From Crocinitomicaceae bacterium (lineage in GTDB: Bacteria; Bacteroidota; Bacteroidia; Flavobacteriales_D; Crocinitomicaceae), in NCBI GenBank assembly GCA_014762645.1, contig JABURP010000020.1, forward strand, positions 1 to 64,000: a stretch of DNA of 64,000 bases, written 5' to 3'. The notes beneath the pieces were generated by a model. The model did no database searches, had not been told where the DNA came from, and saw only the letters and a program-made list of their open reading frames with translations. A program made the position numbers and the translations under genes. Shown one piece after another: positions 19,419 through 29,249 of the stretch; within the stretch, counting starts at the first letter, position 1; every line of letters starts with the position of its first letter.

Positions 19419-20054
19419 TTAGTTATTTTCTAACCGGTAGATTTCCATGATCTTATCTAAAATACTTTGAAAGTCTATTTTTAAGTCAATGAGTTTACCG
19501 GTTTCCAGATCAAATACCCATCCATGCACCCTAATACCCCTGGATCGATAGGCTTTTTGAACAACGGCGGTTTTAATCACATTAATGCATTGTTCCTGAA
19601 CGTTTAATTCAACGAGTCTTTTGTATCTCTTATCTTCATTGGTAATAGCGTTCAGTTCACTAGCATGTGTACGATAAACATCCCTGATATTTCTAAGCCA
19701 GGGGTTCAATAACCCAAGATCTGCTGATTGCATTGCGGCCTGTACTCCTCCACAACCATAGTGACCACAGACAATCACATGATTCACTTCCAAATGCTGC
19801 ACGGCATATTCAATTACCGATTGACAGTTGAGGTCCGTACTTACAACCATGTTGGCCACATTTCGGTGAACAAATACTTCTCCGGGTTCGCATCCCATTA
19901 GTTCTTCTGCCGTCACCCGGCTATCGGCACACCCTATATATAGCAATTCAGGATTCTGTCCTTTCGCTAACTCTTTGAAATAATTGGGGTCAAGATCAAG
20001 TTTGGATTTTATCCATTTCTTATTGTTCTCGAATACTCTTTCAATATCTACCAT
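19419..20054 (-). CDS. can: Beta-class carbonic anhydrase
   Basis: 211 residues, full length for the family. Zinc ligands and active-site residues are visible: Cys42, Asp44 and Arg46 in GCADSRV, and His98 and Cys101 in CGHYGCGG. It interconverts CO2 and bicarbonate in the cytoplasm. The gene lies 52 nt downstream of sufD on the same strand. Linkage to suf is not obviously functional, and it may have its own promoter (a TATCTTTA-like box is present in the gap on the minus strand). Confidence 0.95.
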   Translation of the reverse strand: MVDIERVFENNKKWIKSKLDLDPNYFKELAKGQNPELLYIGCADSRVTAEELMGCEPGEVFVHRNVANMVVSTDLNCQSVIEYAVQHLEVNHVIVCGHYGCGGVQAAMQSADLGLLNPWLRNIRDVYRTHASELNAITNEDKRYKRLVELNVQEQCINVIKTAVVQKAYRSRGIRVHGWVFDLETGKLIDLKIDFQSILDKIMEIYRLENN

Positions 20055-20106
20055 TGTTTAGGAAGTATATTAGTTGACTACGAGTAATAAAGATATGATT
20101 TTCCGA

Positions 20107-21357
20107 TTACTGAGTGGTCCAACCGTGAATTTCTTCAAGTTTTTCCTCTGCCAACTCAATAAAGCTTGGATTATCAATCTCATCTAATACCTCTCCTACA
20201 AATGCCTGAACTAACATACGTTTAGCATTGTCTCTTGAAATACCGCGAGTTTGCAGGTAGAAAATAGCTTGCTCATCTAACTGACCCGTTGTCGAACCGT
20301 GTGAGCATTTTACATCATCAGCATAGATTTCTAATTCAGGCTTAGAATTGATAGTTGCCTTTTCAGATAGTAGGATATTAGCGTTGTTCTGATAGGCATT
20401 AATTTTTTGTGCATCTTTTCTTACAATCACTCTCCCGTTAAAAACACCGGTGGACTTGCCATCCAACACATACTTGTAATTTTCATTCGAGAAACAGTTT
20501 GCCACCTGATGGTCAACAAAAGTGTGGTTATCCACATGCTGATCATCTTTGGTGATAATGGCGCCGTTCATGTGTGTTTCACAGTTTTCACCTGAAACTA
20601 TGATGTTTATATTATTTCTAACAAGAAGACCGCTAAGGGTAACTGTATTGATTTTAAACCTGGAATCTCTCTCCTGATAAATTTGTTCAGTACTGATCTG
20701 GAAATTACTGGTTGACTCTACTTGCAACTTGTTGATAACAAGCTTTGCGTTTTCTTCTAAATAAGCTTCTGTTACCTGGTTGGTGAAGCAATTTTCGGCA
20801 TCTAGACTTACAAACGTCTCAATAATTTCAGCTTGAGAAGATTTACCGGCACGAATGAATAGCCGGTTATTGGCAATTACATCTTTACCGCGTGTAACAT
20901 AGATGATCTGTAAAGGACCTTGATTAATCTTGTTGTCTCCTATACGAATGCTCTGTACTTTGTCAAAATATGCCCCGTTGAGATTGGTAAAAACATCATC
21001 TGGAGTATGCTCATTAAAGTGTTTATCCGTCTTAGCCATTCGGTCCGAGCTCAAAAAATCAATATCAAAATTGATCTTTGAATACTGACTGAGGTCTTCA
21101 CGGATGAATCCGTTTACTACAACGAGATAATCATTCGAGATGATATATTTTGTCAGATTTAACCTGTCCGGGTCGTTGTTTATAACAAATGAATTCCGCG
21201 TTAATTTGGTAAGTCGGGTATACTTCCAGTATTCATCCTTAGTTGTAGGAAATTCAAAATGACCCAATCGGGAAAAAGCATCTTGCTGAAATTTAGCATC
21301 TGCTACTTCCAGATTTTTGGTGAATTCACTGAGTTTTTCTGAAATTTCTGCGATCAT
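20107..21357 (-). CDS. sufD: Fe-S cluster assembly scaffold protein SufD
   Basis: 416 residues of the SufBD family. The C-terminal beta-helix core holds the characteristic KINAYQNNANILLSEKATIN, ADDVKCSHGSTTGQLDEQA and YLQTRGISRDNAKRMLVQAF. SufD partners SufB and the ATPase SufC in the SufBCD complex, which builds Fe-S clusters. It starts 1 nt after the sufC stop codon, so it is translationally close to sufC and last of the suf cluster. Confidence 0.95.
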   Translation of the reverse strand: MIAEISEKLSEFTKNLEVADAKFQQDAFSRLGHFEFPTTKDEYWKYTRLTKLTRNSFVINNDPDRLNLTKYIISNDYLVVVNGFIREDLSQYSKINFDIDFLSSDRMAKTDKHFNEHTPDDVFTNLNGAYFDKVQSIRIGDNKINQGPLQIIYVTRGKDVIANNRLFIRAGKSSQAEIIETFVSLDAENCFTNQVTEAYLEENAKLVINKLQVESTSNFQISTEQIYQERDSRFKINTVTLSGLLVRNNINIIVSGENCETHMNGAIITKDDQHVDNHTFVDHQVANCFSNENYKYVLDGKSTGVFNGRVIVRKDAQKINAYQNNANILLSEKATINSKPELEIYADDVKCSHGSTTGQLDEQAIFYLQTRGISRDNAKRMLVQAFVGEVLDEIDNPSFIELAEEKLEEIHGWTTQ

Positions 21358-21358
21358 A

Positions 21359-22126
21359 TTAGCTTACTTCCTCAATTAACCAATCATACCCTTTTTCTTC
21401 CAGTTCCAGTGCTAACGACTTGTCTCCGGTCTTAACGATTTTACCATTTGATAAAACATGGACAAAATCCGGAACGATATAATCAAGTAGTCGTTGATAG
21501 TGGGTAATTACAACAACTGCATTGTTTTCATTTTTGAGTTTGTTCACGCCTGATGCAACCACTCTCAACGCATCAATATCCAGTCCTGAATCGGTTTCAT
21601 CCAAAATGGACACTTTTGGTTCAAGCATGGCCATTTGAAAAATTTCATTTCGCTTTTTCTCCCCTCCTGAAAACCCTTCATTTACAGCCCGTGAAGCTAA
21701 TTTTGGGTCAAGGTCAACATACGCGGATCGTTCTCTAACCAGAGCCATAAAATCTTTGGCTGATATTTGGTCCTCTCCACGGTATTCCTTAATCTCATTG
21801 AGAGCTGTTCTTAAGAAGTTGATATTAGAAACTCCGGGTATTTCAACCGGATATTGAAATGCAAGGAATAAGCCCTCTTTGGCCCTTTCATCCGGATCCA
21901 ACTCTAGTAAGTTCTTACCATCCATTTCTATACTCCCCTGCGTTACTTCGTAACCGTCTTTTCCAGCAACAACAGATGCAAGCGTTGACTTACCTGATCC
22001 GTTAGGTCCCATAATTGCATGAACCTCTCCGGCATTTACTTTTAGGGTTAAGCCCTTTAAAATTTCTTTTCCTTCTTCCTCAATCTCTGCGTGAAGATTT
22101 TTAATATCTAATAACGTTTTGCTCAT
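21359..22126 (-). CDS. sufC: Fe-S assembly ATPase SufC
   Basis: 255 residues, an ABC-type ATPase without membrane partner. Walker A is GPNGSGKST (40-48), the ABC signature is FSGGEKKR (152-159) and Walker B with catalytic glutamate is VSILDE (172-177), followed by the family-specific TDSGLD. It binds the SufB-SufD heterodimer. The start codon overlaps the sufB stop codon by one base (TAATG arrangement), indicating coupled translation. Confidence 0.97.
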   Translation of the reverse strand: MSKTLLDIKNLHAEIEEEGKEILKGLTLKVNAGEVHAIMGPNGSGKSTLASVVAGKDGYEVTQGSIEMDGKNLLELDPDERAKEGLFLAFQYPVEIPGVSNINFLRTALNEIKEYRGEDQISAKDFMALVRERSAYVDLDPKLASRAVNEGFSGGEKKRNEIFQMAMLEPKVSILDETDSGLDIDALRVVASGVNKLKNENNAVVVITHYQRLLDYIVPDFVHVLSNGKIVKTGDKSLALELEEKGYDWLIEEVS

Positions 22127-23568
22127 TATCCTACACTGTTTTCTAGTGAAATTTCTAATAGTTTTTGTGCTTCTACCGCGAATTCCATTGGTAATTTGTT
22201 CAATACTTCTTTACAATAACCATTAACGATAAGTCCAATGGCTTTTTCCTCTGATAGCCCTCTCTGCTGGCAATAGAAAATCTGATCTTCACCAATTTTT
22301 GAAGTAGTGGCCTCATGTTCCAGTTTCGCAGTGTTGTTTTTGCATTCTATGTACGGAAATGTGTGTGCACCACACTCATCTGTCATCAATAAACTGTCAC
22401 ACTGTGTAAAGTTCCTTGCATTCTCGGCTTTAGCGTGAATTTGAATCAATCCTCTGTATGAATTTTGTGATTTACCTGCAGATATTCCTTTGGAGATTAC
22501 AGTACTCTTTGTGTTTTTACCCAGGTGAATCATTTTAGTACCGGTATCAGCTTGCTGATAGTTATTGGTCACAGCCACCGAGTAAAATTCTCCAATGGCA
22601 TTATCGCCTTTCAAAATACACGAAGGGTACTTCCACGTAACTGCAGATCCGGTTTCAACCTGGGTCCACGAAATTTTAGAATTGGTATGGCAAATCCCTC
22701 TTTTTGTTACAAAATTGAATACACCACCTTTTCCATTTTCATCACCTGGAAACCAGTTTTGAACCGTTGAGTATTTAATTTCAGCATTATCCAAAGCAAT
22801 GAGTTCAACCACTGCGGCATGCAATTGGTTTTCATCTCGCTGCGGTGCCGTACATCCTTCAAGATACGAACAGTAACTACCTTCATCTGCAATGACTAGT
22901 GTACGTTCAAACTGTCCTGTTCCTGCTTCATTAATTCTAAAATAGGTAGAAAGCTCCATAGGGCATTTCACACCTTTTGGAATGTAACAGAACGATCCAT
23001 CTGAAAACACAGCTGAGTTAAGTGCCGCATAGAAGTTATCCGAACTGGGAACAACTGTTCCTAAGTATTTTTTTACTAAATCCGGGTGGTTTTTCACTGC
23101 TTCGCTAAACGAACAGAAAATGACACCTAATTCCCCTAATTTTTCTTTAAAAGATGTGGCTACAGAAACCGAATCCATTACAAAGTCAACCGCAACACCG
23201 GTGAGCTTTTTTTGTTCGTCAAGAGAGATTCCCAACTTATCCATGGTGGCTTTCATCTCCGGATCCACATCATCCCAGGATTCATACTTCTTCTTTGGAG
23301 CAGAGAAATAGGAAATTTCCTGGAATTTTGGCTTTTTGTACTTGACATGCGCCCAATCCGGCTCTGTCATTTCCTGCCAAAGTTTAAAAGCATTTAATCG
23401 ATACTCCAACAACCATTCAGGTTCTTCTTTCTTGGCAGAAATCATCCGAATTACATCTTCGTTAAGCCCAACAGGTATCTTATCCGATTCAATATTGGAT
23501 GTAAAACCAAATTCGTACTTCTTACGCTTAAGTTCTTCTTTTAATTCTTCCTCTGTATATCCTGACAT
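22126..23568 (-). CDS. sufB: Fe-S cluster assembly scaffold SufB
   Basis: 480 residues, the usual length. Diagnostic blocks are [24 protein letters not shown] (only the core [14 protein letters not shown] needs noting), [40 protein letters not shown] and the C-terminal [20 protein letters not shown]. It carries the nascent cluster in the SufBC2D complex and accepts sulfur from a SufS/SufE pair, neither of which is encoded within this cluster. It lies 17 nt downstream of the A-type carrier gene. Confidence 0.96.
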   Translation of the reverse strand: MSGYTEEELKEELKRKKYEFGFTSNIESDKIPVGLNEDVIRMISAKKEEPEWLLEYRLNAFKLWQEMTEPDWAHVKYKKPKFQEISYFSAPKKKYESWDDVDPEMKATMDKLGISLDEQKKLTGVAVDFVMDSVSVATSFKEKLGELGVIFCSFSEAVKNHPDLVKKYLGTVVPSSDNFYAALNSAVFSDGSFCYIPKGVKCPMELSTYFRINEAGTGQFERTLVIADEGSYCSYLEGCTAPQRDENQLHAAVVELIALDNAEIKYSTVQNWFPGDENGKGGVFNFVTKRGICHTNSKISWTQVETGSAVTWKYPSCILKGDNAIGEFYSVAVTNNYQQADTGTKMIHLGKNTKSTVISKGISAGKSQNSYRGLIQIHAKAENARNFTQCDSLLMTDECGAHTFPYIECKNNTAKLEHEATTSKIGEDQIFYCQQRGLSEEKAIGLIVNGYCKEVLNKLPMEFAVEAQKLLEISLENSVG

Positions 23569-23585
23569 CTCGTTATTCTAAATTC

Positions 23586-23909
23586 TTATAGCGAAAAGCT
23601 CTCGCCACATCCGCAAGTTCTTGCTGCATTTGGGTTAGAGAAAACAAATCCCTTACCGTTTAGTCCTCCACTATAATCAAGTGTGGTTCCTACCAGATAT
23701 AGCACGCTTTTCTTGTCCATCACGACTTTTATACCGTTGTCCTCAAATTCCTTGTCGTCATCATTAATCTGATTATCAAATCTTAGTTGATACATCAAAC
23801 CAGAACAACCACCTCCTTCAACTCCAACGCGAATGAAGTGACCATCTTTATTTTCTTCTGCCATCATTCTGATGGCTGTCTCCTTAGCTGTATCCGTTAC
23901 TTTTATCAT
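23586..23909 (-). CDS. sufA: A-type Fe-S carrier protein (SufA/IscA/HesB family)
   Basis: 107 residues, typical for the family. The three conserved cysteines are Cys35 (GGGCSGLMY) and Cys99 and Cys101 (CGCGESF). A-type proteins carry Fe-S clusters from the scaffold to targets. This is the first gene of the minus-strand suf cluster. Two -7-like boxes lie upstream on the minus strand (23971-23964 TATTTTTG and 24073-24066 TATCTTTG), the latter associated with a palindromic operator. Confidence 0.93.
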   Translation of the reverse strand: MIKVTDTAKETAIRMMAEENKDGHFIRVGVEGGGCSGLMYQLRFDNQINDDDKEFEDNGIKVVMDKKSVLYLVGTTLDYSGGLNGKGFVFSNPNAARTCGCGESFSL

Positions 23910-24065
23910 TGTTCTAATATTTTACCGATCCTAAATAAAAATCGATTTATCTGAACGGGACTACAAAAATACCGTTTTTGCTGTAGAGCGTTTCGGCAAA
24001 TCCCTTTCTTTTTAATACTGTTTGACGCTAAAATCGTTCAATCCTAACAATATCAATGCTTTATA

Positions 24066-24097
24066 CAAAGATAACTATTTAGAATGATTCTAAACAA
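24066..24097 (-). promoter_or_regulatory. Candidate suf promoter with a palindromic operator between its elements
   Basis: On the minus strand a TTG (24097-24095) is followed by 21 nt and then TATCTTTG (24073-24066), close to the Bacteroidota -33/-7 arrangement, although the spacing is slightly longer than the usual 19. The spacer is almost entirely filled by a perfect palindrome (24078-24094). The start codon of the first suf gene is 157 nt downstream. Confidence 0.45.
24078..24094. promoter_or_regulatory. 17-bp palindrome, Fur/PerR-type 7-1-7 inverted repeat
   Basis: TTTAGAATGATTCTAAA is perfectly symmetrical around the central G24086. Its core TTAGAAT-G-ATTCTAA has the 7-1-7 organisation of Fur/PerR/Zur-family boxes and differs from the PerR consensus TTATAATnATTATAA at one position per half-site. 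It lies between suf (minus) and sdh (plus), overlapping the candidate suf promoter. Confidence 0.55.
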
Positions 24098-24151
24098 GCT
24101 ATGATTGGTCTAATGCCTGAATAATTTTTAGCACTAAAACAAAATCACAAT

Positions 24152-24159
24152 TAATTTTG
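24152..24159 (+). promoter_or_regulatory. Candidate -7 box (TAATTTTG) of the sdh operon
   Basis: TAATTTTG fits TAnnTTTG and lies 35 nt before the sdhC start. No clear -33 element is present at the right spacing. The Fur/PerR-like palindrome ends 57 nt upstream of this box. Confidence 0.4.
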
Positions 24160-24194
24160 TTTGACTTAATAAACACGAGATACACGTAGTTGAT

Positions 24195-24866
24195 ATGAAA
24201 ACATCCGTCGCAAGGAAGATTTTAATGGCTCTATCGGGCTTTTTCCTTCTTCTCTTTTTATTACAACATTTAACGATCAATTCACTTTCAGTGGTATCGG
24301 AAGATGTATTTAACAATGTATCCCATTTTATGGGAACCAATTGGATTGTGCAATTCCTGTTACAACCTGTTTTACTATTTGGTGTGATTTTCCACCTGGT
24401 AATGGGCTTGTATCTGGATATACAAAACCAACGTGCCAGGAATATAAAGTACGCACAAAACAATCCTGGTACCAATTCAAGCTGGATGTCAAGAAATATG
24501 AAAATCACTGGTATTATGATTTTGTTGTTTCTTGGGCTCCATTTTGCGGATTTCTGGATACCGGAACTGAACACCAAGTTCATTGAGGGTGATATGAGTG
24601 GAATGAAAGAAAGTGGTTTTGGTCTGCGGTATTTTGAAGAACTTCAACACAAGTTTACAGAGGTTTGGAGAGTTGCCATATATGTTTTGGCTTTTGTATT
24701 CCTTTCTTTACACCTCTTACATGGTTTTCAGTCGGCTTTTCAGTCGGTTGGATTCAATCACAACAAATACACTCCCTGGATAAAAAAGCTGGGGAACTTA
24801 TATGCGATTGTTGTTCCATTGGGATTTATAATAATCGCGATTTACCATTATACAACACAACTTTAA
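24195..24866 (+). CDS. sdhC: Succinate dehydrogenase / fumarate reductase cytochrome b subunit
   Basis: 223 residues with five hydrophobic segments, including ILMALSGFFLLLFLLQHL and IMILLFLGLHFADFW. Histidines placed in the helices (FLLQHLT, FHLVMGLYLD, LHFADFW, LSLHLLHGF) fit the di-heme cytochrome b558 type of B. subtilis-like complex II, which needs no separate SdhD. It anchors SdhAB in the inner membrane and passes electrons to menaquinone. It is the first gene of sdhCAB, 12 nt before sdhA. Confidence 0.93.
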   Translation: MKTSVARKILMALSGFFLLLFLLQHLTINSLSVVSEDVFNNVSHFMGTNWIVQFLLQPVLLFGVIFHLVMGLYLDIQNQRARNIKYAQNNPGTNSSWMSRNMKITGIMILLFLGLHFADFWIPELNTKFIEGDMSGMKESGFGLRYFEELQHKFTEVWRVAIYVLAFVFLSLHLLHGFQSAFQSVGFNHNKYTPWIKKLGNLYAIVVPLGFIIIAIYHYTTQL

Positions 24867-24878
24867 TTCTAGAGTGAT

Positions 24879-26894
24879 ATGTCAGTATTAGATGCAAAAG
24901 TACCTGAAGGTCCAATTAAGGATAAGTGGACGAATCACAAGAACAAAATTAATCTGGTTAACCCGGCTAATAAGCGTTTGATAGATGTTATAGTTGTGGG
25001 AACAGGTTTAGCCGGAGGGTCTGCGGCAGCTTCGTTAGCAGAACTTGGTTATAAAGTCAAAGCATTTGCATTTCAGGATTCTCCTAGACGAGCGCATTCT
25101 ATTGCAGCTCAGGGCGGAATTAATGCAGCAAAAAATTATCAGAACGACGGTGACTCCATTTACAGATTGTTTTATGACACCGTAAAAGGAGGAGATTACC
25201 GCGGTCGTGAGTCGAATGTTTACCGTCTTGCGGAGGTTTCTGCAAATATTATTGATCAGTGTGTTGCACAAGGTGTGCCTTTTGCACGTGAGTATGGAGG
25301 GTTACTCGATAACCGTTCGTTTGGAGGGGTTTTGGTATCCAGAACTTTTTATGCAAAGGGTCAAACGGGTCAGCAGTTATTGCTTGGTGCTTATTCAGCT
25401 ATGAATCGCCAGATTGGTAAAGGGAAAATTGAGATGTACAACAGGCACGAGATGCTTGATCTTGTAGTTGTCAATGGTAAAGCCAGAGGAATAATTGTCC
25501 GAAACTTGATTACAGGTGCGATTGAAAGGCATGCTGCGCATGCGGTAGTTTTGGCAACAGGAGGATATGGGAATGTGTTTTTCCTTTCGACAAATGCAAT
25601 GGGATCAAATGTAACAGCAGCATGGAGAGCTCACAGAAGAGGGGCGTACTTTGCTAATCCATGTTACACGCAAATTCACCCAACCTGTATACCTCGGTCA
25701 GGTGATTACCAATCAAAGTTAACTCTGATGTCAGAGTCGTTGAGAAATGATGGTAGAATTTGGGTGCCAAAAAATAAAGAAGACGTTGAAAAAATTCGCT
25801 CTGGTCAAATAAAACCAAGGGATCTAAGTGAAGAAGACAGGGATTATTACCTGGAAAGAAGGTATCCTGCTTTTGGTAACCTGGTTCCAAGAGATGTGGC
25901 ATCAAGAGCTGCCAAAGAAAGGTGTGATGCCGGTTATGGCGTCAACCAAACTGGTGAAGCTGTTTTTCTTGATTTTTCATCCGCAATTGAACGTTACGGA
26001 AAAGAGCAGGCCAATGTATTGGGCGAGAAGGATGCGTCACACGACAGAATTATAGCATTAGGAAAAGAAGTGATTGCCAACAAGTATGGAAACCTTTTCC
26101 AGATGTATGAGAAAATTACAGCTGATAACCCTTACGAGACACCAATGAAAATCTATCCTGCTGTACATTACACCATGGGCGGCTTGTGGGTTGATTACAA
26201 CTTAATGACTACCGTTCCTGGATGTTATGCCGCGGGTGAGGCTAATTTTTCAGATCACGGAGCTAACAGATTAGGAGCATCTGCCCTTATGCAGGGACTT
26301 GCAGATGGTTATTTTGTACTCCCTTATACTATTGGAGATTATTTGGCAGATGAAATTAGAACAGGAGCTATTTCTACAGAAACACCAGAGTTTGATGAAG
26401 CTGAGAAAGCGGTAAAAGACAGAATTAACGAGTTGATGAGCATCAAAGGTTCACAGTCGGTTGATTCTTTCCATAAACGACTAGGGAAAGTAATGTGGGA
26501 TAAATGCGGAATGTCAAGAAACGCCAACGGGCTTGAAGAAGCTATTAAAGAAATCCGGCAAATACGGGAGGAATTTTGGAAAGATTTACGCATTCCAGGG
26601 AAAGCAAACGAATTTAATCCTGAACTGGAAAAAGCAATGCGTGTTGCTGATTTCCTTGAGTTGGGAGAATTGTTTGCAAAGGATGCCTTACACAGAAATG
26701 AATCGTGTGGTGGACACTTTAGAGAAGAATCGGTTGAAGAATCCGGGGAACAACAAGGTGAAGCCAAACGTGATGATGAGAACTTTAAGTATGTAGCAGC
26801 CTGGGAATGGACAGGTGATCCCGGTGAGGCCAATCTACATAAAGAAGATTTGGTATTTGAGAATATTGAGTTAAAACAACGATCATATAAATAA
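24879..26894 (+). CDS. sdhA: Succinate dehydrogenase flavoprotein subunit
   Basis: 671 residues. The FAD-binding motif is [17 protein letters not shown] (39-55), and His73 in [12 protein letters not shown] is the residue that covalently holds FAD in the family. Catalytic-region blocks [14 protein letters not shown] and [11 protein letters not shown] and the C-terminal SCGGHFREE are present. It oxidises succinate to fumarate in the TCA cycle. It is followed after 7 nt by sdhB. Confidence 0.97.
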   Translation: MSVLDAKVPEGPIKDKWTNHKNKINLVNPANKRLIDVIVVGTGLAGGSAAASLAELGYKVKAFAFQDSPRRAHSIAAQGGINAAKNYQNDGDSIYRLFYDTVKGGDYRGRESNVYRLAEVSANIIDQCVAQGVPFAREYGGLLDNRSFGGVLVSRTFYAKGQTGQQLLLGAYSAMNRQIGKGKIEMYNRHEMLDLVVVNGKARGIIVRNLITGAIERHAAHAVVLATGGYGNVFFLSTNAMGSNVTAAWRAHRRGAYFANPCYTQIHPTCIPRSGDYQSKLTLMSESLRNDGRIWVPKNKEDVEKIRSGQIKPRDLSEEDRDYYLERRYPAFGNLVPRDVASRAAKERCDAGYGVNQTGEAVFLDFSSAIERYGKEQANVLGEKDASHDRIIALGKEVIANKYGNLFQMYEKITADNPYETPMKIYPAVHYTMGGLWVDYNLMTTVPGCYAAGEANFSDHGANRLGASALMQGLADGYFVLPYTIGDYLADEIRTGAISTETPEFDEAEKAVKDRINELMSIKGSQSVDSFHKRLGKVMWDKCGMSRNANGLEEAIKEIRQIREEFWKDLRIPGKANEFNPELEKAMRVADFLELGELFAKDALHRNESCGGHFREESVEESGEQQGEAKRDDENFKYVAAWEWTGDPGEANLHKEDLVFENIELKQRSYK

Positions 26895-26901
26895 GGAAGA
26901 T

Positions 26902-27666
26902 ATGTCGGATAAACTAATGAAACTAACGTTAAAGATTTGGCGCCAAAAGGATGCCGATTCTCCCGGTAAAATGGAATCTTACCAGGTGGAAGGAATTTCA
27001 GAACACATGTCTTTCCTTGAAATGTTGGACGTTTTTAATGAACAACAAATCAATCAGGGGAACGAACCGGTAGCATTTGATCACGATTGTCGTGAAGGAA
27101 TCTGCGGTATGTGCTCTTTACAAATTAATGGTGAACCACATGGACCCGACAGAGGTGTAACGACCTGTCAATTACACATGCGAATGTTTAATGATGGTGA
27201 TACCATTACCATTGAACCTTTCCGTGCCAAAGCATTCCCGGTGATTAAAGATTTGGTAGTTGATCGTACTTCATTTGATCGTATTCAACACGCCGGAGGG
27301 TTTATTTCTGTCAATACTTCAGGTAATACGCAGGATGCTAATAATATTCCGGTAGAAAAAGAAAATGCGGATAAAGCGTTTGATGCTGCTACTTGTATTG
27401 GTTGTGGGGCTTGCGTAGCGGCATGTAAAAATGCGTCTGCTATGCTGTTCGTTTCGGCTAAAGTATCACAGTTTGCTTTACTGCCACAGGGTAAAATTGA
27501 AGCAAAAGACCGTGTATTGAACATGGTGCACCAAATGGATGAAGAAGGCTTTGGAAACTGTAGTAATACGGGTGCATGCGAAGTAGAATGTCCTAAAGGA
27601 ATATCACTGGAGAACATTGCTCGAATGAATCGTGAGTATTTAAAAGCCTCACTGACAAAAGAATAG
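26902..27666 (+). CDS. sdhB: Succinate dehydrogenase iron-sulfur subunit
   Basis: 254 residues. The N-terminal ferredoxin domain holds the [2Fe-2S] cysteines in [15 protein letters not shown] and VTTCQLHM. The C-terminal domain has [11 protein letters not shown] and [15 protein letters not shown] for the [4Fe-4S] and [3Fe-4S] clusters. It wires FAD in SdhA to the heme subunit. It is the last gene of the operon and is followed by an intrinsic terminator. Confidence 0.97.
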   Translation: MSDKLMKLTLKIWRQKDADSPGKMESYQVEGISEHMSFLEMLDVFNEQQINQGNEPVAFDHDCREGICGMCSLQINGEPHGPDRGVTTCQLHMRMFNDGDTITIEPFRAKAFPVIKDLVVDRTSFDRIQHAGGFISVNTSGNTQDANNIPVEKENADKAFDAATCIGCGACVAACKNASAMLFVSAKVSQFALLPQGKIEAKDRVLNMVHQMDEEGFGNCSNTGACEVECPKGISLENIARMNREYLKASLTKE

Positions 27667-27692
27667 AGCAAGTATTAAAATACAAACCCATT

Positions 27693-27735
27693 AAAAAAAA
27701 CCGCACTTTGATACTTTTCAGAGCTGCGGTTTTTT
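27693..27735 (+). terminator. Rho-independent terminator after sdhB
   Basis: An 11-bp stem (AAAAAACCGCA at 27695-27705 pairing with TGCGGTTTTTT at 27725-27735) with a 19-nt loop ends in a T run. It closes the sdhCAB operon. The A-rich 5' arm could also let it act on the other strand. Confidence 0.85.
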
Positions 27736-27749
27736 CGTAACTTAATGTC

Positions 27750-28730
27750 ATGCGTCCGGAAGAAATTATTCATAAAACGGTTATCATCTCCCCGCTGGAC
27801 TGGGGCCTGGGTCATGCAGCCCGTTGTATACCTATTATTCGGCAGTTAAAAGCGCAGGAATGTAAGGTGATTTTTGCCGGCGTTCAGCTACAAATTGATC
27901 TCATTCATAAAGATTTCCCAGATTTAATAGTCGAATTAATTCCTGGGTATGATATCGAACTCGATTCGCAATCCTCTACGTATTGGCAGATGCTGGTACA
28001 GTTTAAAAGCATGAAACGTCGGACAAAGCAAGAGCATGTAATGGCCAATGAACTGGTGCATAAGTATGATGCTGATATCGTCATTTCTGACAATCGCTAT
28101 GGTTTTTATTCGGCTGATGCCCTCAATATCTTTATTACGCACCAATTAAATCCGCAAATCCCGGTATTTCGAAAAAGTGTGAAAAGAATGATTGAAAATT
28201 ATATTGCTCATTTTAATCACCTTTGGATTCCCGACAATCCGGAGAATCCCATTTGCGGAAACCTTCTTGATGCTGAAATTGCCATTCCTGTTCACTATAT
28301 AGGGTACTTGTCACGATTTGAAAAGAGAGAAGTTCCGTTGGCGTATGATATTTTGGTTATTGTTTCCGGCCCTGAACCAGAACGCAGCAGGTTTCAGGAA
28401 CTTGTTACTGATATCTTGAGAAGTGAAGACTGGAAGTATAGAGTTGTAACACCTAACAAAAGTGAAGAGGATTGGGTGGTGACAAATCCCTCCACAGAAG
28501 AATTGGAGCAATTGATAAATGCCAGTAATTTGATTGTTTCACGAGCCGGATATACCACGATTATGGAATTTCTATCACTGGGAAAATCTGCTATCCTTAT
28601 TCCAACAGATGGTCAATATGAACAGATTTATCTGGCAGAACACATTCAAATGCCGAATTTAAAGTTTATAAAAGAGCAGGATTTAAAAGAAGAATTGTTG
28701 AATTCCTATCCAATAAAAAATTTGGGCTAA
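27750..28730 (+). CDS. MurG-like glycosyltransferase (MJ1255/VC2487-type family)
   Basis: 326 residues. The N-terminal half has SPLDWGLGHAARCIPIIRQL, the GxGH-type acceptor motif of GT28/MurG-like enzymes. The C-terminal half has the nucleotide-sugar region (LVIVSGPEPERSRFQEL, then INASNLIVSRAGYTTIMEFLSLGKSAILIPT), where SRAGYTTIMEF is the usual donor-binding block. Donor and acceptor are unknown. It is distinct from MurG itself, which would sit in a division/peptidoglycan cluster. It starts 15 nt after the sdh terminator. Confidence 0.8.
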   Translation: MRPEEIIHKTVIISPLDWGLGHAARCIPIIRQLKAQECKVIFAGVQLQIDLIHKDFPDLIVELIPGYDIELDSQSSTYWQMLVQFKSMKRRTKQEHVMANELVHKYDADIVISDNRYGFYSADALNIFITHQLNPQIPVFRKSVKRMIENYIAHFNHLWIPDNPENPICGNLLDAEIAIPVHYIGYLSRFEKREVPLAYDILVIVSGPEPERSRFQELVTDILRSEDWKYRVVTPNKSEEDWVVTNPSTEELEQLINASNLIVSRAGYTTIMEFLSLGKSAILIPTDGQYEQIYLAEHIQMPNLKFIKEQDLKEELLNSYPIKNLG

Positions 28731-28789
28731 CTGTTTGATATTCAAAAAAATTATTTACTTTCATCCCACCTTATTCAAACCTTATTTTC

Positions 28790-29167
28790 ATGAAAGATGT
28801 TGTAGAGCTTAACAAAGCCCTCGTTGAAAAGCTGGATGACGACATTCTGGTCACCGCTTACAAATCCAATACGGAAATTTCCGAGGAAGACGCAAAAGAA
28901 ATTGATGGTGCACATGTAACCATGTCTCAGGGAGATGATATGTTCGTGATCGTCGATTTAACTTCTGGCGCTAAACTGATGAAAACAGCTGAAGATTTTT
29001 TAATCAAAAAAGCCAAGATGGTGCCTTATACACTGGCAATGGCTATGGTGAAAGAATCTAAAGGATTGTTTTTCAGACGTGTCAAAGGAAAGCGTTTTTT
29101 GTTCCCTTACAAGGAGTTTAAAACAAAAGAAGAGGCCAAAGCCTGGATTGATACCTTGAGAAATTAA
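28790..29167 (+). CDS. STAS-like small protein (DUF7793/SpoIIAA-like pattern), copy 1
   Basis: 125 residues, cytoplasmic, no signal peptide. The pattern ISEEDAKEIDGAHVTMSQGDDMFVIVDLTSGAKLM, then a hydrophobic AMAMVKES helix/strand, RVKGKRFLFPYKEF and a final TKEEAKAWIDTLR fits the STAS/SEC14-like DUF7793/SpoIIAA-like fold by eye. The next gene is a clear paralog. Function is unknown; such proteins may act as regulatory partners in phosphorylation switches. Its start follows a TTG-N18-TACTTTCA promoter-like arrangement (28735-28763). Confidence 0.6.
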   Translation: MKDVVELNKALVEKLDDDILVTAYKSNTEISEEDAKEIDGAHVTMSQGDDMFVIVDLTSGAKLMKTAEDFLIKKAKMVPYTLAMAMVKESKGLFFRRVKGKRFLFPYKEFKTKEEAKAWIDTLRN

Positions 29168-29249
29168 TGGCTTTTTAGTCGTTGGTCGAAATAAATATGG
29201 TCATTATATACCATTTGCTTAAATTGTATATAGCCAATTATTAACGTCT

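Noticed and set aside
24134..24583. A 149-codon minus-strand frame across sdhC
   Set aside because: sdhC is unmistakable on the plus strand. The antisense frame has no recognisable features and covers the sdh promoter.
26339..26833. A 164-codon minus-strand frame inside sdhA
   Set aside because: It is the antisense of a highly conserved coding region and is Ser/Ala-rich as expected of a shadow frame.
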